The notes: generated from the letters alone by a model not told the origin. DNA of 64,000 nt from Salipiger thiooxidans (GCF_900102075.1 NZ_FNAV01000007.1:62001-126000); one strand, 5' to 3'. Positions 26,703 through 35,475 are shown, counted from the first letter of the stretch. Numbers and translations: made by a program.

Positions 26703-28034
26703 TCAGAACCCGTCGTCGGGTCGCAGCTTCGTTCCGTCGGAGAAGCGCGAGAACCGGAAGTGGTGCGGGTCGACGCAAGGCGCGCGGCCGGTGACCAGCT
26801 CGGACATCAGCCGCCCCGCGGCGGGACCGATGCCGAAGCCGTGCCCCGAGAAGCCCGAGGCCATGAAGAAGCCGGGCTGGCCGTCGACCGCCGAGATCAC
26901 CGGCACCGCGTCGGGGGTGACGTCGATGTAGCCGGCCCAGGTCTGGGCGATCTTTGCCTTCTCGAAGACCGGGAAGTACTTCGCCGCCGCCTTGAGCGTC
27001 TTTTTGATGATGCGCGGATGCGGCTTGGGGTCGAGCACGCGGGTGTATTCGAACGGCGAGGCCTCGTCGTTGCGCCACTTGCGGGCATAGCCGGCCTCCT
27101 GTCCGAACCGGGGCCCGACGCGGAAGTTGAGGTCGCGCCACTGGTGCTGCAGCGCCGGGAGATAGCGCAGCGCAAGGCGGAAGCTGTCGGGCACGATGTC
27201 GACCACGTTGGTCGAGCCCGAGGCGATGGTGTAACCGCCGTCCTTGCGCCTGCGGAAGGCGTATTCGCTGGTCCAGTAGGCCGCCTCCGGCCCGCCCTCG
27301 AGCGGCTCGGTGCGCAGCACGGTGTTCATCACCTTGAGCTGCGGGAAGTCGATGCCGAGGTTGCCCGCGAACAGCCGCGACCACGCCCCGCCCGCCAGCA
27401 CCACCGCGTCGCAGCCGATGCGGCCCCGCTCGGTCACCACGCCCGAGACCGCGCCGGCGCTGGTCTCGATGCCGCGCACCGCGGTCTCGGTAAGGATGGC
27501 GGCACCCCGGTCGCGCGCCGCCTCGGCGATGGCAGGCGCCGCGAGCTGCGGCTCGGCGCGCCCGTCGACCGAGGTGTAGAGCCCGCCCTTCACCGGCTCC
27601 TCGCAGCCGGGCATGACCTCGGCGAATTCGGCGCCCGAGACCATCCGGCTGTCGAGCTGGTAGGGCTTGAGATGCTCGGACCAGCGCTCGTAACGGGCCA
27701 TATCCTCGTCGGTGCGGCACGAGAACATGATGCCCGTGCGTTTGTAGCCAAGCTCGCGCCCCGTGCGGTCGTTCATCCCCGGCCAGATGCGCAGCGCCTC
27801 GGCCATCAGCGGGATCTCGCGCGGATCGCGACGCGAGATCCGCACCCAGCCCCAGTTGCGCGAGCTCTGTTCCTGCCCGATGCCGCCCTTCTCGCAAAGC
27901 GCCACACGCAGCCCCTTTTCGCTGAGCTCCAGCGCCGTGGAGGTGCCGATGATCCCGCCGCCGATCACGACGACATCGACCTTGTCGGGCAGGGTTTCGT
28001 CCCCGTGGACCGGGGTTACGCGTGGACCGGGCAT
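26703..28034 (-). CDS. FAD-dependent oxidoreductase, DadA/glycine oxidase-like
   Basis: The protein has 443 residues. The Rossmann FAD motif is VVVIGGGIIGTSTALELSEK (residues ~20-39), followed by QEQSSRNWGWVRISRRDP, a variant of the SSRN/AGQ segment of D-amino acid dehydrogenases. The C-terminal part has GYIDVTPDAVPVIS and ASGFSGHGFGIGPAAGRL, closing the FAD site as in DAO proteins. It should oxidise the C-N bond of an amino acid or N-alkyl glycine. Its ATG overlaps the SDR stop by one base. It is distinct from the other FAD oxidoreductase at the end of the operon, so two oxidation steps or two substrates are implied. Confidence 0.82.
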   Translation of the reverse strand: MPGPRVTPVHGDETLPDKVDVVVIGGGIIGTSTALELSEKGLRVALCEKGGIGQEQSSRNWGWVRISRRDPREIPLMAEALRIWPGMNDRTGRELGYKRTGIMFSCRTDEDMARYERWSEHLKPYQLDSRMVSGAEFAEVMPGCEEPVKGGLYTSVDGRAEPQLAAPAIAEAARDRGAAILTETAVRGIETSAGAVSGVVTERGRIGCDAVVLAGGAWSRLFAGNLGIDFPQLKVMNTVLRTEPLEGGPEAAYWTSEYAFRRRKDGGYTIASGSTNVVDIVPDSFRLALRYLPALQHQWRDLNFRVGPRFGQEAGYARKWRNDEASPFEYTRVLDPKPHPRIIKKTLKAAAKYFPVFEKAKIAQTWAGYIDVTPDAVPVISAVDGQPGFFMASGFSGHGFGIGPAAGRLMSELVTGRAPCVDPHHFRFSRFSDGTKLRPDDGF

Positions 28035-28735
28035 CAGTGGATTCCGTCAGGCTGGCAGTTGAAGGCGATTTCCGCCTGGCAAAGCGTGCCGGGCAGTTCG
28101 AGGGTGTTGAGCGTGAGCGTCGCGACATCCCCGACCTGGGTCATCGCCTCGGGCGGGAAGCCGCCGTTGGCGGCGGATTCGCCCATGTCCGTGCGCACGA
28201 GCCCCGGACAGATCGCCGTGGCGCGGATGCCGAGATCCCAGCCCTCGTGGCGCAGGGCGTGGGCCAGCCCCACGGCGGCGAACTTGGAAAACGAATAGAG
28301 CCCCGAGCGCTTGCTCTTGACCCGCTTGCCCGAGAGCGAGGCCATGACGATGATCCGTCCGTCGCCGGTCTCGGCCAGCGCGTCCCACGCGGCGGCGGCA
28401 AGGCGCCGGGGCGCGTGCACGTTGACCTCGAAGAGCCGCTGCACGGTGTCCTCGTCCTCGGTGACGATGCGGTCGTGCTCGAGGATGCCGGCGCAGGCGA
28501 CCACGGCGTCGATGCGCCCGCGCCGCTCCAGCACGCCCTTTACCCAGTCCCGCTCGCCACCGGCCGCGGCATCGTAGGGCACCGCCTCCGCCGTCTCCGG
28601 GCTCAGCCCCGTCGGCAGCGCCGAGGCGTCGCGCAGCCCCAGAGAGACGAACCAGCCGCGCTTCGCGGCCTCGATGGCGATGGCGTGGCCGATCCCTCGG
28701 GATCCGCCGGTGAGCAGCATGGTCTTGGTCGTCAT
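28034..28735 (-). CDS. Short-chain dehydrogenase/reductase
   Basis: The protein has 233 residues. The NAD(P)-binding motif is TGGSRGIG (residues ~9-16), the structural motif ACAG near residue 83, the catalytic serine in MASLSGK and the YSFSK active-site pair (Tyr/Lys) at about residues 145-149, then CPGLVRTDM. All SDR catalytic residues are present. It overlaps marR by 4 bp and the FAD oxidoreductase by one base, so the three are translated together. The substrate is unknown; it may reduce or oxidise the carbonyl product of the oxidases. Confidence 0.85.
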   Translation of the reverse strand: MTTKTMLLTGGSRGIGHAIAIEAAKRGWFVSLGLRDASALPTGLSPETAEAVPYDAAAGGERDWVKGVLERRGRIDAVVACAGILEHDRIVTEDEDTVQRLFEVNVHAPRRLAAAAWDALAETGDGRIIVMASLSGKRVKSKRSGLYSFSKFAAVGLAHALRHEGWDLGIRATAICPGLVRTDMGESAANGGFPPEAMTQVGDVATLTLNTLELPGTLCQAEIAFNCQPDGIH

Positions 28736-29268
28736 GTCTTCTTCCGTTTCCAATCGAGCCCGTTGTGGCGTTCGACATACGCCGCGGCGATCTTGCGAAG
28801 CAGCGCGACGGTCTGCGCGTGCTCCTTCTTCGACAGCATCCAGAACGCGTCCTCGGGTTCGCGCTCGACGATCTCGCGCACCCGGTCGAGCACCTCGCGC
28901 CCGGCCGCCGTGATGAAAAGCTGCTGGCGCCGCCGCACGTCCGGGTCGGGACGACGCTCGAGCAGCCCGTCCGCGATCAGCTTCTCGACGAGCCGGGTCA
29001 TCGCCGGCGCGTCCTTGCCGGCGAAGCTCATGATTTCCGAGGCGGTGATGCCCGGCTGGTGCAGCACCATGAACAGGGTCGAGATCTTGCCCGTACCCCC
29101 CGCGACCGGAAGGCTCGCCAGCTTCTTCTCGAGATCGCGCGAGATCCACAGGTTCAGCACCCGGATGTAGTAGCTGACCGCGCCGGTCAGGCAGTCGAGC
29201 TCGATCTCGTCGAAACCGTCCTGCACGTCCGTCACTCCCCGGCCTCTGCCCCGCGTCTCTTCATTCAT
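28732..29268 (-). CDS. MarR-family transcriptional regulator
   Basis: The protein has 178 residues. The winged helix reads ITASEIMSFAGKDAPAMTRLVEKLIADGLLERRPDPDVRRRQQLFIT, with the DxRRRQ wing typical of MarR. The N-terminal ~45 residues and the long C-terminal helix make the dimer interface. It is the first gene of the nine-gene minus-strand operon (to 19628), directly behind a tandem inverted repeat at 29287-29314, so it most likely autoregulates the whole operon in response to a substrate of the Dpp system. Confidence 0.87.
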   Translation of the reverse strand: MNEETRGRGRGVTDVQDGFDEIELDCLTGAVSYYIRVLNLWISRDLEKKLASLPVAGGTGKISTLFMVLHQPGITASEIMSFAGKDAPAMTRLVEKLIADGLLERRPDPDVRRRQQLFITAAGREVLDRVREIVEREPEDAFWMLSKKEHAQTVALLRKIAAAYVERHNGLDWKRKKT

Positions 29269-29286
29269 CTCTGGTCACTCCAAACA

Positions 29287-29314
29287 GTTGTCGATGACAA
29301 TTGTGTCTGACAAC
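29287..29314. promoter_or_regulatory. Double MarR-type operator upstream of marR
   Basis: TTGTC-GAT-GACAA (29288-29300, perfect) is directly followed by TTGTG-TCT-GACAA (29301-29313, one mismatch). The outer ends also pair, GTTGTC at 29287-29292 with GACAAC at 29309-29314. Two abutting 13-bp dyads 19 bp before the marR start are what a pair of MarR dimers would bind. The rest of 29315-29631 shows no gene and unremarkable GC-rich sequence. Confidence 0.72.
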
Positions 29315-29631
29315 CGTTAATGTCAAAACTTTTGCGAAAAACTCAGCTTCGGCGCGGAGTGTGTGTGTTTGGGGAAATTCCGGGCAACGGGCGTGACCGT
29401 TCGCCCAATGGTTGATCGAAACGGGCCCGAACGCCGTCTTTGCCAGCGTCCGGCCCATGGCGCGCGGTGCGCCGGTCCCGGCCCCTCGCCCGCCTCAAGC
29501 CCCCCGGCGGGACGAATCGTCGCGCACGCCGGAGCATCCGTGCCCCGCGCATGACGCCGCGGCAGACAGGCGCCCGGCCCCGGCGCCCGCGCTTGCCTGA
29601 CCGGTCCCGGGCTGCTATCGCCTGCCCCCAC

Positions 29632-29667
29632 GTCCGGTCGCAGCCTACCCGGATATCAAAACAAGGG
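29632..29667 (+). promoter_or_regulatory. preQ1 class I riboswitch upstream of queC
   Basis: A 6-bp stem, GTCCGG (29632-29637) with CCGGAT (29649-29654), closes the loop TCGCAGCCTAC. An A-rich tail ending CAAAACAAGG follows. The blocks GGTCGCAG, the C before the stem's 3' strand (C29648, the likely preQ1-pairing base) and AAAACAAGG match the well-studied Thermoanaerobacter tengcongensis aptamer nearly letter for letter. The tail AAGGG (29663-29667) is also the Shine-Dalgarno sequence of queC, 7 bases before its ATG. Ligand-stabilised pseudoknot formation would therefore block translation of the preQ1 biosynthesis operon. Confidence 0.85.
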
Positions 29668-29674
29668 CCCCAAC

Positions 29675-30376
29675 ATGAAAACACTCGTCATCTGCTCGGG
29701 CGGACTCGATTCCGTGTCGCTCGCGCATATCATCGCCGACCAGCAGCAGCTGACCCGGCTCGTCTCCTTCGACTACGGCCAGCGCCACCGCAAGGAACTC
29801 GACTTCGCCGCCGCCGCCGCGCGGCGCCTGAACGTCCCACACCACCTCATCGACATGCGCGGCATCGGCGCCTCCCTCTCCGGGTCGGCACTGACCGATG
29901 ACATCGACGTCCCCGATGGCCACTACGCCGAGGAGACCATGCGCATCACCGTCGTGCCCAACCGCAACGCCATCATGCTGGCGATCGGCTTCGGGGTCGC
30001 AGCGGCCAATGGCGACGAGGCCGTCGCCACCGCGGTGCATGGCGGCGATCACTTCATCTATCCCGACTGCCGCCCGGCCTTCACGCAGGCCTTCGACGCG
30101 ATGCAGCAGGCGGCGCTCGACGGCTATGCCTCGGTACGGCTGCACACGCCCTTCGTCGAGCGCAGCAAGGCCGACATCGTGCGCGCAGGCGCGGCCCACG
30201 GCACGCCCTTCGCCGAGACATGGTCCTGCTACAAGGGCGGCGAGCTGCATTGTGGCCGCTGCGGCACCTGCGTCGAACGGCGCGAGGCCTTCCACCTCGC
30301 CGGGGTCGGAGACCCCACGGCCTATGCCGACCCCGACTACTGGGCGCAGGCCGTGGCCGCGCGGGGGACCGCCTGA
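29675..30376 (+). CDS. queC: 7-cyano-7-deazaguanine synthase QueC
   Basis: The protein has 233 residues. The PP-loop is [12 protein letters not shown] (residues ~6-17), [11 protein letters not shown] follows, and the C-terminal zinc site reads [15 protein letters not shown]. The enzyme converts 7-carboxy-7-deazaguanine to preQ0 with ATP and ammonia. It is the first gene of queCDEF; its stop overlaps queD by one base. Translation is probably controlled by the preQ1 riboswitch overlapping its ribosome-binding site. Confidence 0.95.
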   Translation: MKTLVICSGGLDSVSLAHIIADQQQLTRLVSFDYGQRHRKELDFAAAAARRLNVPHHLIDMRGIGASLSGSALTDDIDVPDGHYAEETMRITVVPNRNAIMLAIGFGVAAANGDEAVATAVHGGDHFIYPDCRPAFTQAFDAMQQAALDGYASVRLHTPFVERSKADIVRAGAAHGTPFAETWSCYKGGELHCGRCGTCVERREAFHLAGVGDPTAYADPDYWAQAVAARGTA

Positions 30377-30729
30377 TGTTCCGCATCCGCAAGGAGTTCC
30401 ACTTCTCCGCCTCGCACCGGCTCGAGCACCTGCCGCCCGACCACCAGTGCGCGCGGCTGCACGGGCACAATTACGTCGTGGTGGTCGAGCTCTCCGCCGA
30501 GACGCTCAACACCGACGGCTTCGTGCGCGACTACCACGATCTCGCCGATCTCAAGACCTACATCGACGGGCAGTTCGACCATCGCCACCTGAACGACGTG
30601 CTCGAGGTGCCCTCGACCGCCGAGCACATGGCGCGGCACTTCTTCGACTGGTGCCGGGCCCGCTGGCCCGAGACCAGCGCCGTGCTGGTGAGCGAGACCC
30701 CCAAGACCTGGGCCGAGTACCGGCCATGA
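30376..30729 (+). CDS. queD: 6-carboxytetrahydropterin synthase QueD
   Basis: The protein has 117 residues. Zinc ligands are in FSASHRL and LHGHNY, with the catalytic cysteine in DHQC just before the HGH motif; [12 protein letters not shown] and [11 protein letters not shown] complete the active site. It makes 6-carboxytetrahydropterin from dihydroneopterin triphosphate, the first committed step to preQ0. The ATG overlaps the queC stop and its own stop overlaps queE, so the genes are coupled. Confidence 0.95.
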   Translation: MFRIRKEFHFSASHRLEHLPPDHQCARLHGHNYVVVVELSAETLNTDGFVRDYHDLADLKTYIDGQFDHRHLNDVLEVPSTAEHMARHFFDWCRARWPETSAVLVSETPKTWAEYRP

Positions 30730-31433
30730 GCCTGCGCATCGCCGAGATCTTCGGGCCGACGATCCAGGGCGAAGGCGCCCTGATCGGCGAGCCCACCGTC
30801 TTTGTCCGCACCGGCGGCTGCGACTACCGCTGCAGCTGGTGCGACAGCCTGCACGCGGTCGAGAGCCGCTACCGCGACACATGGGCCGCGATGAGCGACG
30901 AGGCGGTCTGGGACGAGGTGCTGCGCCTCTCCGGGGGCCAGCCCCTGACAGTGTCGCTCAGCGGCGGCAATCCCGCGATCCAGGACTTCGCGCCGGTGAT
31001 CGCGCGCGGACGGGCGGCGGGCTACCGCTTTGCCTGCGAGACGCAGGGCTCGGTCGCGCGGCCCTGGTTCGCCGAACTCGACACGCTGGTGCTCTCGCCG
31101 AAGCCCCCGTCGAGCGGCGAGACCGTCGACTGGGACGCCTTCGCCGCCTGCGTCCGCGCCGGCAGCGCCGCCCGCCAGACGGTGATGAAGATCGTCATCT
31201 TCGACGGCACCGACTACGCCTGGGCCAGGGACGCCCACGCCCGCCACCCGGAGCTTCCGCTCTATCTCCAGCCCGGCAACCCCGAGGTCGATCCCGAGAC
31301 GCCCGTCGATCCGCAGGCGCTGGCGGACCGGCTCGGCTGGCTCGTCGAGCGCACCATGGCCGACACCTGGTTCACCCCCCGTATCCTGCCGCAGCTGCAT
31401 GTCCTGATCTGGGGCAACAAGCGCGGCGTCTGA
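30726..31433 (+). CDS. queE: 7-carboxy-7-deazaguanine synthase QueE (radical SAM)
   Basis: The protein has 235 residues. The N-terminus reads [26 protein letters not shown]. The cluster motif is CDYRCSWC (C-x3-C-x2-C), the canonical radical-SAM spacing. TVSLSGGNP and the later [11 protein letters not shown] fit QueE. It converts carboxytetrahydropterin to 7-carboxy-7-deazaguanine. GTP cyclohydrolase, which supplies the precursor, is not in the window and must be encoded elsewhere. Confidence 0.94.
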   Translation: MSLRIAEIFGPTIQGEGALIGEPTVFVRTGGCDYRCSWCDSLHAVESRYRDTWAAMSDEAVWDEVLRLSGGQPLTVSLSGGNPAIQDFAPVIARGRAAGYRFACETQGSVARPWFAELDTLVLSPKPPSSGETVDWDAFAACVRAGSAARQTVMKIVIFDGTDYAWARDAHARHPELPLYLQPGNPEVDPETPVDPQALADRLGWLVERTMADTWFTPRILPQLHVLIWGNKRGV

Positions 31434-31448
31434 CCGCAGGAGACCTGC

Positions 31449-31913
31449 ATGACCGACAGCATCTACAGCAACCTCAGGCAACTCGGCGGCGAGACCCGCA
31501 TCCCCGCCAGCCCCGAAGAGGCCGAGCTCGAACGCGTCGCCAACCCGCAGGCGGACGTGACCTACAACGTGCGCTTCACCGCGCCGGAGTTCACCTCGCT
31601 CTGCCCGATGACCGGCCAGCCCGACTTTGCGCATCTCGTCATCGACTACGCGCCGGGCAAGTGGCTGGTGGAATCGAAGTCGCTGAAGCTCTACCTCACC
31701 TCGTTCCGCAACCACGGCGCCTTCCACGAGGATTGCACGATCTCGATCGCGCGGCGGCTGGTCGGTTTCCTCGCGCCGCAATGGCTGCGCATCGGTGGCT
31801 ACTGGTATCCGCGCGGCGGCATCCCGATCGACGTGTTCTGGCAGACAGGGCCGCTGCCCGAGGGGCTCTGGCTTCCCGACCAGGGCGTGCCGCCCTACCG
31901 CGGCCGGGGCTGA
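31449..31913 (+). CDS. queF: preQ0 reductase QueF (NADPH-dependent)
   Basis: The protein is a 154-residue short, single-domain type QueF. The catalytic cysteine and neighbours are in [14 protein letters not shown]; the family motif [20 protein letters not shown] contains the substrate-binding Glu and the NADPH-contacting residues. It reduces the nitrile of preQ0 to preQ1, the product sensed by the riboswitch at the head of the operon. The gene follows queE by 15 bp with AGGAGA as ribosome-binding site. Confidence 0.95.
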   Translation: MTDSIYSNLRQLGGETRIPASPEEAELERVANPQADVTYNVRFTAPEFTSLCPMTGQPDFAHLVIDYAPGKWLVESKSLKLYLTSFRNHGAFHEDCTISIARRLVGFLAPQWLRIGGYWYPRGGIPIDVFWQTGPLPEGLWLPDQGVPPYRGRG

Positions 31914-31919
31914 AAACGC

Positions 31920-31958
31920 AGACGACGGCACCCGCGGGGCGCCGTCGTCTTCTTGTTT
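31920..31958 (+). terminator. Rho-independent terminator of queCDEF
   Basis: AGACGACGGC (31920-31929) pairs perfectly with GCCGTCGTCT (31941-31950) and is followed by TCTTGTTT. It starts 7 bp after the queF stop. The 250 bp from here to the next gene contain no convincing coding sequence; a 33-codon minus-strand stretch ending at about 32041 looks membrane-like but has no start. Confidence 0.9.
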
Positions 31959-32207
31959 ACGTAAGCTCAGATTACGCGTCGTGGCGCCCGTGCCGGACCG
32001 GCGCCATGCAGCGCCAGATGCCATGCACGCGCCTGCTCTAGGGCACGGACAGGAACAGCGTCATCACCACGCCCCGATGCAGCGCCAGCATCGCGGGCGT
32101 CGCGCACAGCGCCAGAAGGAGGCCGGGTGAGCCCGGTGGCTATATCGGCACAGACCGCGGCATTGCCGCCGCCGCCACCAGCACCTCGGGGCTTCGGCCG
32201 GAAAGGC

Positions 32208-33209
32208 TCAGTCCACGGCCCCGTTCGGCACCAGCAGCACCCGGCCCCGCGCGCGACGCTCCAGCAGATCGTCGAGCGCGGTGGCGAACTCGGCCAGTGC
32301 GTAGGTCTTGCGCGGCCCAGGCAAGATGCGCCCCTCGGAGGCCAGCGCCAGGATCTCGCGGAAGGCGGCGTCGAGGATGTCGGGACGGCGCTTGCGGTAG
32401 TCGCTGACCTGCAGGCCGCTGACCTCGATGTTCTTGAGCATCAGGTAGTTGGCCTTGATGGTCGGGATGCGCCCGGCGGCAAACCCCACCACCACGACGC
32501 GCCCGCGCCAGGCCACCGCGCGCAGCGCCGCGTCGAAGATGTCGCCGCCCAGCGGATCGATCACCACGTCGGCGCCGCGGCCCCCGGTCTGGGCGTAGAC
32601 CTGCTCGCGCAGGCTGTCGCGCAGGTTCGGCTGCGACAGGTCGACGATGGCGTCGGCGCCGTAGCGCTTCACCTCATCGGCCCGGTCGGGCGAGGAGACG
32701 GCGGCGAGCACCTTGGCGCCCTTGATCTTGGCAAGCTGCATCGCGGCGTTGCCCACGGCCCCGGTCGCGCCCAGCACCAGCACGGTGTCGCCGGGCTGCA
32801 TCCGGCCCTGCTCGAAAAGCGCCGTCCACGCGGTGTCGAAGGCGAGCGACAGGACGCCGGCGTCCTCGCTGCTGACGTTCTCGGGCAACACATAGGCGTC
32901 CTTGGCGGGCACCAGCGCCGCCTCGGCATAGCCGCCGTGCTCGGCCATGGCGAGCACACGCTGCCCGACCTCGAAGCCCTCGACCCCTTCTCCGATGGCG
33001 ACGATCTTGCCCGCGGGACCCTTGCCCGGGGTGAAGGGCCGCTCGGGCAGGAACTGGTACTTGCCGGTGAAGACGAGGCTGTCGACGAAATTGACCGGCG
33101 CCGCCTCGACCGCGATGAGAAGCTGGCCCGCGCCCGGCTCGGGCATGGGCAGGTCCTGGAGGGTGGCCTGCGAGGGCGCTCCGAAGTCTTCGATCACGAC
33201 CGCTTTCAT
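32208..33209 (-). CDS. NADPH:quinone oxidoreductase-like medium-chain reductase
   Basis: The protein has 333 residues. The zinc-independent MDR fold has NFVDSLVFTGKYQFLPERPFTPG near residue 40, then VLGATGAVGNAAMQLAK near residue 144 as the NADPH-binding turn, GADVVIDPLGG and VVVGFAAGRIP. The active site lacks zinc-binding cysteines. Its start overlaps the thioesterase stop by 4 bp; with the CoA ligase upstream it forms a three-gene unit. It may reduce an enoyl-type intermediate made as a CoA ester, but the substrate is unknown. Confidence 0.85.
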   Translation of the reverse strand: MKAVVIEDFGAPSQATLQDLPMPEPGAGQLLIAVEAAPVNFVDSLVFTGKYQFLPERPFTPGKGPAGKIVAIGEGVEGFEVGQRVLAMAEHGGYAEAALVPAKDAYVLPENVSSEDAGVLSLAFDTAWTALFEQGRMQPGDTVLVLGATGAVGNAAMQLAKIKGAKVLAAVSSPDRADEVKRYGADAIVDLSQPNLRDSLREQVYAQTGGRGADVVIDPLGGDIFDAALRAVAWRGRVVVVGFAAGRIPTIKANYLMLKNIEVSGLQVSDYRKRRPDILDAAFREILALASEGRILPGPRKTYALAEFATALDDLLERRARGRVLLVPNGAVD

Positions 33210-33616
33210 GGTCTCTCCTCGGGAATGGCAAAGGTGTTGCGGGACAGCGCGACAAGCCTGTCCCCGGCGAAGATCTCCACATCCACACGCGCGAGCGTCC
33301 GGCCCAGCTTGCGCAGGATACCGACAGCGCGCAGATCCACGCCCGGCGCGGCGCGCAGGTAGTCGACCCCCAGCGTCACCGTGGGTACGGGCGTGCCCGC
33401 GGCGCAGGCCGCCGCCGCGTGGGCGGTCAGGTCGCAGAGCGCCGCGACGATGCCGCCATGGATGAAGACCGGATCGGTCCCGCCAGCAAACTCGGGCCTG
33501 AACGGCAGCCGCACCTCGACCTCGGAGCCGTCGGCCCGGATCGCCTGCGGGCGCAGCCAGCCGTGCAGCGGCGGGCGGCGCATCTCTTCCTCGAGCCGGG
33601 CGAGATAATCGGCCAT
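33206..33616 (-). CDS. PaaI-type hotdog thioesterase
   Basis: The protein has 136 residues. The hotdog fold has the motif DPVFIHGGIVAALCDLTAHAA, with the HGG loop and an acidic residue in the long helix, then PTVTLGVDYLRAAPG as the central beta strand. Such enzymes hydrolyse acyl-CoA or aryl-CoA thioesters. It lies between a CoA-ligase gene (one-base junction) and a reductase gene, so it may release dead-end CoA esters. Confidence 0.85.
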   Translation of the reverse strand: MADYLARLEEEMRRPPLHGWLRPQAIRADGSEVEVRLPFRPEFAGGTDPVFIHGGIVAALCDLTAHAAAACAAGTPVPTVTLGVDYLRAAPGVDLRAVGILRKLGRTLARVDVEIFAGDRLVALSRNTFAIPEERP

Positions 33617-35289
33617 CAGGCGGGCGCCTTGAACCGGATCGGCTGCGGCACCAGCTTGCCCTGCTCGATGTCGGGCAGCAGCGCGCGCTTGAGCATCTTG
33701 CCCGAGGCCGAGAGCGGGATCTCGTCCACCTGCAGGAAGAACTCCGGCATGTCGTATTTCGACAGGCCCGTCTCGTCGAGGTGGCGCAGCACGTCCTGCG
33801 GATCGACCGCCACGCCGTTGCGCGGCATCACCACAAGGCAGACCTTCTCGCCCAGACGCTCGTCCTTCACGCCCACCGCGGCGGCGCGTGCCACGTCCGG
33901 GTGGCGGCTGGCCAGCGACTCGATCCGGGCGGGGTGGATGTTGTGGCCGCCGCGGATGATGATCTCCTTGAGGCGCCCGGTCAGGGTCAGGTAGCCGTGC
34001 TCGTCCATGCGCCCGAGGTCGCCTGTCATGAACCAGCCGTCCTTGTTGAACGCCTTCTCGGTCGCCGCCTGATCGTCGAAGTAGCCCATCATCAGGCTCG
34101 CGCCGCGGCCGCCGATATGCCCGACCTCGCCGGTGGCGAGCGGGCGGTCGGGATCGGCGGGGTCGAAGATCCTCACCTCGTAGCCCGGGCAGGCGCGGCC
34201 GCTGGTGCCGGTGATGCGCTCGGCGGGATCGTCGGGAAGCGTGTAGTGGTGCGAACAGGCCTCGGTCATGCCATAGCCGCTCTGGGCCTTGATGCCGTGG
34301 GCCGAGAGCCGCTCGACCACCCAGGACGGGGCAGCGGCACCGGAGATGCGGAAGCCCTGCAGCCCGGCCAGCGGCGTGCCGCCTGCCTCGGCTGCGGCGT
34401 CGAGCTCGATCAAAAGGTCCATGGCGTGGGCCGGCACCCCGAAGAGGAAGGTCGCGCCGACCTCTTCCAGCCGCTCGAGCAGGCTCTTGCCGCGCGGCAT
34501 GTCGTGCACGATCAGCTCGCCCCCCGCCAGCAGCGTCAGGATCAGCGCGCCGAAGCCGAGGTTATGGCTGAGCGGCCCCATGGTGTAGGTCACCGTCTGG
34601 GGCCCGATGTTCCAGTCGCCGGCGATGGCGCGGGCGTTGGCGAGCAGCGTGTTGGACGAGTGCATCACACCCTTGGGCTCGCCCGTGGTGCCAGAGGTGA
34701 AGGCGAGGTAGACGATGTCGCAGCCGTTGCGCCCGGGCGGCTCGGCCTCGCCGGTGCCAAGCGCGGCCGCGAGATCCGCGACGCTGCGCGGCTTCGGCGC
34801 CTCGAGCGAGACGGTCAGCCTGAGGTCGGTGACCTCGGCGGCGGTCCTGGTGATGTCCAGCCGGTCGGCATCGGCGCCGAAGCCGGTCTCGGTGACCAGC
34901 GCGCTGGCGCGCATCCGCTTCACCAGCCCGGTGATCTCGCCCACCGTATGGTTGCGGTGCAGCGACGGGCAAAGCACGAAACCCTCGCGCGCGCAGGCCA
35001 GCAGCAGCACCGCCAGTTCGCAGCGGCTCGACATCCACGCGGCGACCCGGTCGCCCGGGCGCAGGCCCGCCGCCACCAGCCGCGCGGCAAAGCCGTCGGC
35101 CAGCGTCACCAGGTCACCATAGGCCAGCGCCAGCCCGGCGTCGCGGATGGCGATCTGCGCGGGCGCGCGCGCGGCCGAAGCGCGGGCGCAGTCATAGATG
35201 GTGTCGTCCGACCAGAACCCGGCCTCGGTGAAGGTGGCGACCATCTCGGGGGTCAGCCGCGTCAGCATATTCTGGAAAGCCCGGGTCAT
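33616..35289 (-). CDS. AMP-dependent acyl-CoA synthetase/ligase
   Basis: The protein has 557 residues. The phosphate-binding motif is AFTSGTTGEPKG (near residue 185), the A5 motif YGMTEACSHH, the hinge region YLTLTGRLKEIIIRGGHNIHP and the catalytic lysine in LSASGKMLKRALL. All adenylation motifs are intact. It should activate a carboxylic acid as a CoA thioester. The ATG at 35289 is preferred; one at 35307 would add six residues. It is divergent from coxG with a putative CCA-N4-TGG operator in the shared promoter. Confidence 0.88.
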   Translation of the reverse strand: MTRAFQNMLTRLTPEMVATFTEAGFWSDDTIYDCARASAARAPAQIAIRDAGLALAYGDLVTLADGFAARLVAAGLRPGDRVAAWMSSRCELAVLLLACAREGFVLCPSLHRNHTVGEITGLVKRMRASALVTETGFGADADRLDITRTAAEVTDLRLTVSLEAPKPRSVADLAAALGTGEAEPPGRNGCDIVYLAFTSGTTGEPKGVMHSSNTLLANARAIAGDWNIGPQTVTYTMGPLSHNLGFGALILTLLAGGELIVHDMPRGKSLLERLEEVGATFLFGVPAHAMDLLIELDAAAEAGGTPLAGLQGFRISGAAAPSWVVERLSAHGIKAQSGYGMTEACSHHYTLPDDPAERITGTSGRACPGYEVRIFDPADPDRPLATGEVGHIGGRGASLMMGYFDDQAATEKAFNKDGWFMTGDLGRMDEHGYLTLTGRLKEIIIRGGHNIHPARIESLASRHPDVARAAAVGVKDERLGEKVCLVVMPRNGVAVDPQDVLRHLDETGLSKYDMPEFFLQVDEIPLSASGKMLKRALLPDIEQGKLVPQPIRFKAPA

Positions 35290-35382
35290 CTGGTCCTCTC
35301 TATCCATGGTCCTGTGCGCATCGCGACAGGCCATGCAGCGTCTTTTTCATTGGCGGGGCGCGTCTCGGAGGGCGTCCGGCTG

Positions 35383-35396
35383 TTCCATTTTTGGTA
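35383..35396. promoter_or_regulatory. CCA-N4-TGG operator, ligase side
   Basis: TTCCA-TTTT-TGGTA lies in the 186-bp divergent region between the CoA ligase and coxG, 94 bp before the ligase start. It is nearly identical to the perfect dyad at 38316-38329. See the finding on the shared operator. Confidence 0.55.
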
Positions 35397-35443
35397 TTCT
35401 ACTCTTTTCTGGGTTTCAATAATAAAATAGCCAAGGGGTGACG

Positions 35444-35457
35444 AACCAAAATTGAAA
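35444..35457. promoter_or_regulatory. CCA-N4-TGR half-conserved operator, coxG side
   Basis: AACCA-AAAT-TGAAA lies 19 bp before coxG. In addition GTTTCAAT at 35413-35420 is an exact inverted copy of ATTGAAAC at 35451-35458. The site is weaker than the one at 38316 and is reported because of its position. Confidence 0.4.
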
Positions 35458-35475
35458 CAGTCGAGGTGCCCAATC

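Noticed and set aside
31960-32207. Possible short membrane-protein remnant on the minus strand after queF
   Set aside because: Only about 33 codons between stops, no start codon and no homologue recognised.
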